A stretch of 5,511 bases of DNA from Acidobacteriota bacterium (lineage in GTDB: Bacteria; Acidobacteriota; Terriglobia; Acidiferrales; UBA7541), in NCBI GenBank assembly GCA_028876695.1, contig JAGWRH010000203.1, forward strand, positions 1-5,511, given 5' to 3'. Below, in pieces: positions 1-5,511 of the stretch; position 1 is the first letter of the stretch, and each line of letters starts with the position of its first letter. The notes beneath the pieces were generated by a model, which saw only the letters and a program-made list of their open reading frames with translations, was not told the origin of the DNA and made no database searches. The position numbers and the translations under genes were made by a program.

Positions 1-114
1 CGCGGACTGGACGGCCTCTGGGGCATGTACCAGTGGCTCGACCGCGCGCCCAAGGGCCGCAACGAGCAACAGGGCATGTGGTGGCGCCATCACGACAAGT
101 ACGACCAGCGCTGA
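1..114 (+). CDS. DUF899-family protein, C-terminal fragment
   Basis: The first reading frame is open from base 1 and ends at a TGA at 112-114, giving 37 residues of a gene whose start lies to the left of the window. The visible peptide contains RGLDGLWGMYQWLD, then APKGRNE, and ends in WWRHHDKYDQR. This matches from memory the conserved end of the DUF899 family, where a 'RGLD..' segment is followed by 'D..PKGR.E' and a final 'W.R.HD.Y'. DUF899 proteins have a thioredoxin-like fold and are often annotated as putative thioredoxin or dithiol-disulfide oxidoreductases; their reaction is not well established. The active-site region is outside the window, so nothing can be said about catalysis here. 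The next gene starts 16 bases downstream on the same strand, which suggests an operon. Confidence 0.8.
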   Translation, partial: RGLDGLWGMYQWLDRAPKGRNEQQGMWWRHHDKYDQR

Positions 115-130
115 GCATGGGGAGGCGGCA

Positions 131-442
131 ATGACGATCGCGAACGCGCAAGGTCGGGCGGCCGGCTGGTTATCGCTCGGCGCCGCCCCGACCTTCGCGC
201 TCATGGCGGCGCTCACCATCGTCGCCGATCATGGCGCGCCCGAAATGTTGTGCTCCGCCATGCCGCATGCGTCGGCGCTCGATGGCATGGTCCCGATGTA
301 CGTGCTGATGAGCGTCTTCCACGTCGCGCCGTGGCTGAAGCTCGTCGCCGGTTGGGGAAGCGGCGTCCGCGCGGCCGGTCGACATGCGGGCGATGTGGTG
401 CGGTTCGCCAATCAACCGTGTCGCCCCGGCGGGCTCGCCTAA
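131..442 (+). CDS. Small two-helix membrane protein, function unknown
   Basis: This 103-residue frame starts at an ATG preceded by a good ribosome binding site (GGAGG at 121-125, five bases before the start). Two hydrophobic stretches are visible, at about residues 12-32 and 52-74, so an integral inner-membrane protein is likely. Between them lies a loop with a single Cys (residue 41, in PEMLCSAM), and the second helix contains the conserved-looking GMVPMYVLMSVFH and APWLKL. I recognise this as a type of small uncharacterised membrane protein but cannot name a family. The last 28 residues or so (from about 76) are Arg/Gly-rich and read like arbitrary GC-rich sequence, so the natural C-terminus may have been extended by a lost stop or a small frameshift. 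It sits 16 bases after the DUF899 gene and is probably co-transcribed with it. The ribosome binding site, start and helices are seen; partnership with DUF899 is inferred from spacing. Confidence 0.65.
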   Translation: MTIANAQGRAAGWLSLGAAPTFALMAALTIVADHGAPEMLCSAMPHASALDGMVPMYVLMSVFHVAPWLKLVAGWGSGVRAAGRHAGDVVRFANQPCRPGGLA

Positions 443-464
443 CCGGCGCCGCTCAGGTCTCCGC

Positions 465-502
465 GATCGCCAATGCCGGCCGCCGCGTGCGCCGTGGCGA
501 TC
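465..502. repeat. Inverted repeat, possible hairpin
   Basis: GATCGCCA at 465-472 is matched perfectly by TGGCGATC at 495-502, with a GC-rich 22-base spacer that could pair further (CGGC with GCCG). It begins 23 bases after the stop of the small membrane protein gene, so it could act as a transcription-ending or mRNA-stabilising hairpin. It is not followed by a T run, so it does not qualify as a typical intrinsic terminator. Confidence 0.35.
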
Positions 503-683
503 CAGCGAGCGGACGAAGACGCGTCGGCACCGGATTGCCGTGTCAGCCGACGGATTTATTGCAATGACGCAGTTGGAATTGCCGCTCACCCGTCAGTTGT
601 CGCCAGCACCGGCCGCTGGACGCGTGGCGTGCCTCGCCATGCACGCATGCGCATGTCTGGTGCGCTCTTTCCGCTTGCGGTTA

Positions 684-712
684 TTGGTCAGAGGCGTTTT
701 TCTTTCTCTAAT
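684..712 (+). promoter_or_regulatory. Possible sigma70-type promoter for the ParB-like/methyltransferase pair
   Basis: TTGGTC at 684-689 and TCTAAT at 707-712 are separated by 17 bases. The -10 box agrees with TATAAT in five of six positions; the -35 box only in its TTG. Transcription would begin near 719, about 45 bases before the GTG start. The site lies in the first AT-rich stretch ahead of the cassette, which is where a promoter carried by the acquired DNA would be expected. Alphaproteobacterial promoters are loosely defined, so this is tentative. Confidence 0.25.
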
Positions 713-763
713 AGACGACGAAGCGCAAGTTAATGCGCGCGAAGCCGGCAGGGGGGATAAAAC

Positions 764-2065
764 GTGGCCGATTCTGGCAAGAACGTCACAGTTGCGGTGG
801 GCCGCATTTTTTTGAATCTTGGAAATCCGCGTCACGAAGAATTCGCAACTGAAGCTGAAGCCATAGAATATCTTTGCAATCATGAACAGATACATGCGCT
901 CGCTCGTGATATCGCGAGGCACGGCCTAAGCCCGCTTGACCGTTTTGCATTGGTTCCAATCGAGGGCCAGAGTCGTAAGAGTAGCGCTTCCACTAATTAT
1001 TATTCTGCCGAAGGAAATCGGCGGTTATGCGCCCTCAAACTTCTAAATGATCCTGATCTAGCACCCGCGAATCTTCGTAGCAGTTTTCAGAAATTGGCAA
1101 AGGAATGGACGCCGATCACGCAAGTCGCCGGCGTCGCCTTCGATAGCATGGACGCAGTGAAGCTGTGGATCGACCGAATTCATAGCGGATTGCAGGGCGG
1201 GATTGGCCGCAAGGATTGGAACGCCGAACAAAAACAGCGAGCCAGCGGAGGAAATAAGAACAAAGCAGCGCAAGTCCTACTTGACTACGCAGAAGAGCAA
1301 AAGTTTATCACGCCGACTGAACGCAAGGGCAAGCTTACGACGGTACAGCGATTTGTCGGCAACGATGTGTTTCGCGAGATACTCGGTCTCGATCAAAACA
1401 ATCCTGACGAGGTAGGGCGAACGCGGCCAAAGGCTGAGTTTGATATTCTCGTCAAACGGTTCATTCGTGACCTAGTCGGCAAGAAAGCCGTGAATTCACG
1501 CATGAATAAAAAGGAAATCATCGAATACGCGCGGCCTCTTAACTCGGTTGGTGGTGTTACCACAACACGAATTGAACCTGAGGCGTTGTGGGTCGACGGA
1601 GGAGCTGCCAAAGGAAAGAAATCGCGTAAGCGCCACCCGACAAAGCCGACAAAGGCGAAGCACGTCACATATGAGCACGAGATATTCGACGCTCTGAAAG
1701 CCTGGGGAAACGAAAAACTGCAAAGTCTCTACTATTCAATTTGCTCTGTTGAATTGGAGCATCACACGCCGCTTGTCTGTATCGGTGCTTGGGCATTCTT
1801 CGAGACATTAACGGCTTGTACGGGTCGCCCAGCCAACGTGAGCTTCGAAGCGTTCCTAAATAAGAACAAGCTGCAATCCTACGGCCTAGGTGGCAACACG
1901 CAGTCGCAGCGAAGTGCTGTGCATCGGATTCTTGAATACGGAAACACCACAAAACACCACGCGGTATCCGCCACGTTCAATGGCGACCAGCTCAATAACG
2001 ACATGGTGACGCTCAAGGACGTGATCCTCAAATGCATCGAGGAGGCCGTAGCGACGACACCTTAG
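764..2065 (+). CDS. ParB/Srx-like protein with HEPN-like C-terminus
   Basis: This is a 433-residue protein. The GTG at 764 is the first possible start after an in-frame TAA at 758-760, and a purine-rich ribosome binding site (AGGGGGG, 750-756) lies just upstream; the first internal Met is residue 130. The N-terminal part reads as a ParB/sulfiredoxin-like domain: a strand ending in LNLGNPRH (17-24), HALARDIARHGLSPLDRFALVP (44-65, opening with a helix), and EGNRRLCALKLL (83-94). The last corresponds to the GERR box that binds CTP in true ParB and to the DGQQR-type box of related NTP-binding domains. A middle region (about 135-260) contains WIDRIHSGLQGG and VNSRMNKKEIIEYAR. A basic, Lys-rich linker (282-300) leads to a helical C-terminal region (301-433) with EYGNTTKHH at 391-399, resembling HEPN-like domains. 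It is not a chromosome-partition ParB: no ParA gene is beside it. It is followed after 69 bases by a methyltransferase gene, so a role in DNA-modification-linked defence or regulation is plausible but inferred. Confidence 0.8.
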   Translation: MADSGKNVTVAVGRIFLNLGNPRHEEFATEAEAIEYLCNHEQIHALARDIARHGLSPLDRFALVPIEGQSRKSSASTNYYSAEGNRRLCALKLLNDPDLAPANLRSSFQKLAKEWTPITQVAGVAFDSMDAVKLWIDRIHSGLQGGIGRKDWNAEQKQRASGGNKNKAAQVLLDYAEEQKFITPTERKGKLTTVQRFVGNDVFREILGLDQNNPDEVGRTRPKAEFDILVKRFIRDLVGKKAVNSRMNKKEIIEYARPLNSVGGVTTTRIEPEALWVDGGAAKGKKSRKRHPTKPTKAKHVTYEHEIFDALKAWGNEKLQSLYYSICSVELEHHTPLVCIGAWAFFETLTACTGRPANVSFEAFLNKNKLQSYGLGGNTQSQRSAVHRILEYGNTTKHHAVSATFNGDQLNNDMVTLKDVILKCIEEAVATTP

Positions 2066-2134
2066 AAATGGCTGGCCGACCGCCCTCAATTTTGCTAGAA
2101 GCCCAAGAGAATCAAAGGGATCACGAGCGAGAAC

Positions 2135-3037
2135 ATGGCTTCTGCAAGCTCAATCCGGGTGAATTCCAATTCGCCATTGCGCTATCCGGGCGGGAAGTCA
2201 TGCATGCTCGATTTAATGTCGAGCATCTTACGACTCAATGGACTGGAGCGCGGCCATTACGCAGAACCATATGCCGGTGGGTGCGGGCTGGCACTAGGCC
2301 TGCTTTTCGGAGGACATGTCGCCGATATTCATATCAACGACGTTGATCCGTCGATTTGGGCATTTTGGTATTGCGTGTTGAATGAGACAGAGGCGCTTAT
2401 TGAGAAGATAGAGACCACTCGGGTCACAACGAACGAATGGCTAAGGCAACGGAAAATTCAACGCACGACCGGAAAAGTTAGCACCCTCAAACTCGCTTTT
2501 TCGACGTTCTTTTTGAATCGCACCAATCGTTCGGGCGTTATCGGGACGGGCGGCATGATTGGTGGCAATGCTCAGACTGGGAATTACAAACTCGATTGCC
2601 GCTACAACCAGGCCGACCTTGTCCGAAGGATTCGGCGCATTGCGAAATACAAGGACCGGATCCATCTCTCGAAGCTCGACGCTCTTTTGTTCCTGCGTCG
2701 ATGTGAGCGAATGCTACCGTCCGCGTCGCTCTTCTTTGTTGACCCTCCATACTTCAAGAAAGGCAGAAAGCTCTACACGAGCTTCTATAAACCGGAAGAT
2801 CATGCACACGTGGCTAAGGCTGTCTTAGCCTCGAAATTGCCGTGGATAGTCACGTATGACAACACACCCGAGATCGGCGGATTGTATCGTGACCGACGGC
2901 AATACGGTTTCGACGTAAACTATTCGCTTCAAACTAAGAGGATTGGTTCTGAGCTTCTGATCGCATCAAAAGGACTTCATATGCCGGAGTCGATAAAATC
3001 GAGGCAAATCAATCGGCCGCAATACCGCGCGGCATAA
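2135..3037 (+). CDS. D12-class adenine-specific DNA methyltransferase (Dam-like)
   Basis: A 300-residue protein of the MethyltransfD12 family (COG0338), the usual size for this class. It would transfer a methyl group from S-adenosylmethionine to N6 of adenine in a specific DNA site. The motifs come in the expected alpha-class order: LRYPGGK at 15-21 (motif X), YAEPYAGGCGLALG at 42-55 (motif I, SAM binding), INDVDPSIWAFW at 67-78 (acidic residue for the SAM ribose), FFLNRTNRSG at 125-134 (motif III), FFVDPPYF at 200-207 (catalytic motif IV, DPPY), WIVTYDN at 237-243, and YSLQTKRIGSELLI at 263-276. All key residues look intact, so the enzyme should be active. The ATG at 2135 is the first start after an in-frame TAG at 2096-2098 and sits 14 residues before motif X, which supports it; the ribosome binding site (GAGCGAG, 2125-2131) is weak. 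The target sequence cannot be read from the protein. It probably shares a transcript with the ParB-like gene 69 bases upstream and faces hrpB. Confidence 0.93.
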   Translation: MASASSIRVNSNSPLRYPGGKSCMLDLMSSILRLNGLERGHYAEPYAGGCGLALGLLFGGHVADIHINDVDPSIWAFWYCVLNETEALIEKIETTRVTTNEWLRQRKIQRTTGKVSTLKLAFSTFFLNRTNRSGVIGTGGMIGGNAQTGNYKLDCRYNQADLVRRIRRIAKYKDRIHLSKLDALLFLRRCERMLPSASLFFVDPPYFKKGRKLYTSFYKPEDHAHVAKAVLASKLPWIVTYDNTPEIGGLYRDRRQYGFDVNYSLQTKRIGSELLIASKGLHMPESIKSRQINRPQYRAA

Positions 3038-3075
3038 GCGTGTCCGACTTTTTCGTGTGTATGTTGTATCTTCTG

Positions 3076-3121
3076 AGCGGACGGGCCAAGTCTGCTTTTT
3101 ATATTCGCCCCTTTGTCCGCT
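3076..3121. repeat. Imperfect stem-loop at the convergent gene ends
   Basis: AGCGGAC-GGGC at 3076-3086 can pair with GCCC (3107-3110) and GTCCGCT (3115-3121), giving 11 base pairs with a four-base bulge and a 20-base T-rich loop. It covers the last codons of hrpB and the short gap after the methyltransferase gene. It could slow transcription from either side, but no T run follows the stem in either direction, so I do not call it a terminator. Confidence 0.25.
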
Positions 3122-5511
3122 TGGTTGGCGCCGCGGCGAGCGGATCGTCGGGCCACGGATGCCGCGGATAGCGGCCGCGCATCTCGCCGCGCACCTGCGG
3201 ATAGGCGTTGCGCCAGAAGCCGGCGAGGTCCTGCGTTACCGCCAGCGGCCGGCCCGCCGGCGATAAGAGGTGGATCACGAGTTTCACCCTTCCGTCCGCC
3301 ACCGCCGGGCTTTCGCGCGCGCCGAACATCTCCTGCAGTTTCACTGCCAGCACCGGCGTATCGCCGCCATAGTCGATGGCGATGCGCGAGCCGCTCGGCG
3401 CGGTGACATGTGTCGGCGCCAGCCGGTCGAGCGCGCGGCGCTGCTCGTAAGGTAACCGCGCCGCCAAAATCTCGGCGAGGTCCAGGCCGCCGAGCTGCGC
3501 CCGCCGCGTCACGCCCGTTAGATAAGGCGCGAGCCACTCGTCGAGGCCCGCCAGCAGCGCTTCGTCCGACCAATCCGGCCATGCGTCGCCGTCGAGCCGC
3601 CGCAGCAGCGCCACCCGCGCGCGCAAACCCTCCGCCTCTTTGCTCCACGGCAGTGCGCTAATCCCCAGCGCGCGAATTCCCGCCGCCATCGCCGTGGCGA
3701 CTTGCGCCGGATCGGCCTTGGTGAGTGGCTTGTCCTCCAGCACCAGCGCGCCCAGCGTCGCGCGCCGCCGCGCCAGCACGGCTTCGGCGCGCGCATCCCA
3801 CGCGATCGTGTCGGCGGTCGCGATCAAATCCCCGAAATCCTCGTCGATCTCCTCGCGCGTCAGTTTCGCGGCGAGAAAAATCCGCGCGGTGCGCTGCGCG
3901 CCATCGAGGTCCGCGACGGCGAGAAATTCCGCGTTCGCCAGCGGATCGCCCGCCGGCAATTCCGCGCCCTTGCCGTTGGCCAGCAGGAATTGCCCCGCGG
4001 CGCCCGGCCGTTTCTGCGCCACGCGGTCGGGATAGGCGAGGGCGAGAAGGCGGCCGCTCTCGCCGGCGTCGATGCTGTCGCCGCGAATGCCGAGCCGCTG
4101 GCGCAGCTGCCGCGCCGCGTCGCGCGCCCGTTCGAGTCCGCCGCGGTCGAGAGTCATCCCCGCCGGCAGATGCTTCGCCGCGCTCGCCTGGGCGAAGCCG
4201 GAGCTGCTTCGCTCCGGCGAAGCCCGGCCGCGCTCGCCCATCAGCTCGACGCGCACGCGGAAATCCGCGTCGCGCGCATTGGGCGCCGCGCGCAGCACGT
4301 CGCGCTCCATCAGCAGCGCCGCGATCGCGCAGGCCGCAGCACCACTGCCGCGCTCTTTCCCCCGCAACACCATGTGCGCCAGCCGCGGATGCAGGCCCAA
4401 TCCGGCCATCGCCTTGCCGTGCGCGGTGATCTTGTTGTTTGCGTCGAGCGCGCCGAGTTCGCGCAGCAGATTTTGCGCTTCGGCATAGGTCGCGTCCGGC
4501 GGCGGATCGAGGAACCCGAGCTCGCGCGGATCGCGTGCGCCCCATTGCGCCAACGCGAGAGCGAGGGGCGCGAGATCGGCCTGAAGAATTTCCGGCGCGT
4601 TGAACGACGCGAGCTGCGTTTCCTCGCGCGCCGGCCACAGGCGATAGGCGATGCCGGGCTCGAGCCGGCCGGCGCGGCCGCTGCGCTGTTTCGCCGACGC
4701 TTGCGAAACGCGCAGCGTGATCAGCCGCGTCATGCCGCTCGCCGGATCGAAGCGCGGCGCGCGCATCAAGCCGCCGTCGATCACCACGCGAATGCCTTCG
4801 ATGGTCAGGCTGGTTTCGGCGATCGATGTCGCCAGCACCACCTTGCGCCGACCCGCCGGCGCCGGCTTGATCGCCTCGTCCTGCGCCGCGGGCGGCAGAT
4901 CGCCGTAAAGCGGCGCGACCGCGATGCCGTCGGGCAAATCCTCTTCAAGGAGCCGCGCAACGCGGCGGATTTCGGCGCCGCCCGGCAAAAAGACGAGCAC
5001 GCTGCCGGTTTCGTCGGCGAGCGCGCGGCGCACCGCCGTCGCCACTGCGGCCTCGAAGCGTTCGGGCGCTGGTCGGTCGAGATTCCGGACTTCGACCGGA
5101 AACATCTTGCCTTGGCTGGCGATCGCCGGCGCATCGCCCAACAGCCGCGCGACCTTGTTGCCCTCGAGCGTCGCCGACATCACCAGAAGCCGCAGATCGG
5201 GCCGCAGATGCTTGCGCGTCTCCAGCGCCAGCGCCAAGCCCAGATCGGCTTCCAGGCTGCGTTCGTGAAACTCGTCGAAGATCAAGCATCCCACGCCATC
5301 GAGCGCCGGATCATCCTCGATCATACGCGGCAAAATCCCTTCGGTCAGGACTTCGATCCGCGTCTTCGGTCCGATGCGGCTTTCGAGCCGCGTCCGGAAG
5401 CCCACCGTCTCGCCGACGCTTTCGCTAAGCAAACTCGCCATCCGCCGCGCCGCCGCGCGCGTCGCCAGCCGCCGCGGCTCCAGCATCAGCAACTTTTTTC
5501 CTTTAAGCCAC
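3099..5511 (-). CDS. hrpB: ATP-dependent helicase HrpB, N-terminus cut by window edge
   Basis: The minus-strand frame is open from the right edge (WLKGKKLLMLEPRR is the first visible stretch) to a TAA at 3099-3101, giving about 803 residues. HrpB proteins are usually about 820-850 residues, so only the first few dozen, including the Walker A (GKT) segment, are missing. Visible superfamily 2 DEAH-type motifs are: LMLEPRRLA (motif Ia) near the edge; DEFH (5276-5265, Walker B); SAT (5177-5169, motif III); ATSIAETSLT (4832-4803, motif V); and QRSGRAGR (4688-4665, motif VI). A helicase-associated region follows. The C-terminal HrpB-specific domain runs from about 3525 to 3130 and includes PYLTGVTRRAQLGGLDL and the RGRYPRHPWPDDP tail. 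The frame is uninterrupted. HrpB is a putative RNA helicase whose cellular role is poorly defined. Oddities: a palindromic insertion-like peptide (GERGRASPERSSSGFA...) around 4240-4170, and a final few codons that fall in the AT-richer junction. An apparent start at the TTG at 5492 is only an effect of the window edge, because homology continues upstream of it. Confidence 0.95.
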   Translation of the reverse strand, partial: WLKGKKLLMLEPRRLATRAAARRMASLLSESVGETVGFRTRLESRIGPKTRIEVLTEGILPRMIEDDPALDGVGCLIFDEFHERSLEADLGLALALETRKHLRPDLRLLVMSATLEGNKVARLLGDAPAIASQGKMFPVEVRNLDRPAPERFEAAVATAVRRALADETGSVLVFLPGGAEIRRVARLLEEDLPDGIAVAPLYGDLPPAAQDEAIKPAPAGRRKVVLATSIAETSLTIEGIRVVIDGGLMRAPRFDPASGMTRLITLRVSQASAKQRSGRAGRLEPGIAYRLWPAREETQLASFNAPEILQADLAPLALALAQWGARDPRELGFLDPPPDATYAEAQNLLRELGALDANNKITAHGKAMAGLGLHPRLAHMVLRGKERGSGAAACAIAALLMERDVLRAAPNARDADFRVRVELMGERGRASPERSSSGFAQASAAKHLPAGMTLDRGGLERARDAARQLRQRLGIRGDSIDAGESGRLLALAYPDRVAQKRPGAAGQFLLANGKGAELPAGDPLANAEFLAVADLDGAQRTARIFLAAKLTREEIDEDFGDLIATADTIAWDARAEAVLARRRATLGALVLEDKPLTKADPAQVATAMAAGIRALGISALPWSKEAEGLRARVALLRRLDGDAWPDWSDEALLAGLDEWLAPYLTGVTRRAQLGGLDLAEILAARLPYEQRRALDRLAPTHVTAPSGSRIAIDYGGDTPVLAVKLQEMFGARESPAVADGRVKLVIHLLSPAGRPLAVTQDLAGFWRNAYPQVRGEMRGRYPRHPWPDDPLAAAPTKRTKGRI
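4178..4238. repeat. Palindromic element with flanking 11-bp direct repeats inside hrpB
   Basis: The 11-base sequence CCGCGCTCGCC occurs at 4178-4188 and again at 4228-4238, exactly 50 bases apart. Between the copies lies an imperfect palindrome: 4190-4204 pairs with 4211-4225 in 12 of 15 positions (eight contiguous pairs next to a six-base loop, then a three-base mismatch, then four pairs). The unit GGCGAAGCC appears at 4191-4199 and 4216-4224, with its complement GCTTCGC at 4172-4178 and 4206-4212, so several alternative hairpins are possible. In the hrpB frame it encodes a Ser/Arg/Ala-rich peptide that looks like a linker. It resembles the small mobile palindromes known within genes of some alphaproteobacteria, but I cannot assign it to a named family. 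Confidence 0.5.

Larger units (their letters stand above)
443..763. other. Intergenic region spanning the GC-to-AT junction
   Basis: No convincing gene is visible in these 321 bases. Open frames that cross it on either strand have GC-rich shadow composition and no good start. The left part up to about 667 is GC-rich like the chromosome and contains an inverted repeat (465-502). From about 668 the sequence becomes AT-richer, with T-rich stretches around 681-713, and it stays so through the next two genes. The left boundary of the transferred block therefore probably lies within this region. A possible promoter lies at 684-712. Confidence 0.6.

Noticed and set aside
384..815. Open frames through the 443-763 region on both strands
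   Set aside because: Arg-rich, motif-free translations; several run into the start of the ParB-like gene; no convincing ribosome binding site.
764..2065. Chromosome or plasmid partition ParB, which would suggest a plasmid or an origin
   Set aside because: No parA neighbour is present and no parS-like site was noticed. The box is EGNRR rather than GERR, and the C-terminal region is unlike ParB dimerisation domains.
2032..2346. Possible small gene bridging the ParB-like gene and the methyltransferase gene
   Set aside because: It overlaps both genes in another frame, covers the methyltransferase motif X and motif I codons, and its translation shows no pattern of its own. It is a shadow.
3038..3098. 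Intrinsic terminator between the convergent genes (TTTTT at 3050-3054)
   Set aside because: No stable stem lies directly before the T run, and the only sizeable stem (3076-3121) has no T run after it in either direction.
2977..3648. Minus-strand open frame overlapping the ends of the methyltransferase gene and hrpB
   Set aside because: Its translation is Arg/Ala-rich without motifs, and it overlaps two genes supported by family motifs.
3658..4638. Long minus-strand open frame inside hrpB, and similar long frames on both strands across 3113-5289
   Set aside because: They overlap the strongly supported hrpB frame, have Arg/Ala/Gly-rich low-complexity translations and no recognisable motif. 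This is the usual effect of high-GC DNA with few stop codons.
1..5511. CRISPR array, tRNA or rRNA gene, insertion sequence or integrase
   Set aside because: No regularly spaced repeats, no tRNA-like cloverleaf or rRNA sequence, and no transposase or integrase motifs were seen in any frame.

Overview
The window looks like a high-GC alphaproteobacterial chromosome, probably Hyphomicrobiales (Rhizobiales). This is inferred from the GC-rich, GCG/GCC-heavy codon use of the flanks and the style of the HrpB helicase; no rRNA or other marker is present to prove it. The two GC-rich flanks carry ordinary chromosomal genes. Between them lies a visibly more AT-rich block of about 2.3 kb with a two-gene cassette. 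Hand-counted 60-base samples give 25 G/C at 1681-1740 inside the block and 44 G/C at 4261-4320 in hrpB.

Layout. 1-114 is the C-terminal end of a DUF899-family (thioredoxin-like) protein. 131-442 is a small two-helix membrane protein, closely spaced after it and probably co-transcribed. 443-763 has no credible gene; it holds an 8-bp inverted repeat and, at about 668, the change from GC-rich to AT-rich sequence, followed by a possible promoter. 764-2065 encodes a 433-residue ParB/Srx-like protein with an EGNRR motif and a C-terminal all-helical, HEPN-like region. 2135-3037 encodes a 300-residue D12-class (Dam-like) adenine DNA methyltransferase with a complete set of visible motifs. 3038-3098 is a short gap between convergent genes. 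3099-5511, on the minus strand, is most of hrpB (ATP-dependent DEAH-type helicase), cut at its N-terminus by the window edge.

How they work together. The ParB-like gene and the methyltransferase share strand, spacing (69 bases) and composition, so they are best read as one horizontally acquired unit. A methyltransferase next to a ParB/Srx-type protein is the kind of pairing expected of a restriction-like or other DNA-modification-sensing defence module, or an orphan epigenetic regulator. No classical restriction nuclease is visible, so if this is defence the effector would have to be the ParB-like protein itself. This pair is the most interesting part of the window. A second oddity is a GC-rich palindromic element flanked by an 11-bp direct repeat inside the hrpB reading frame.
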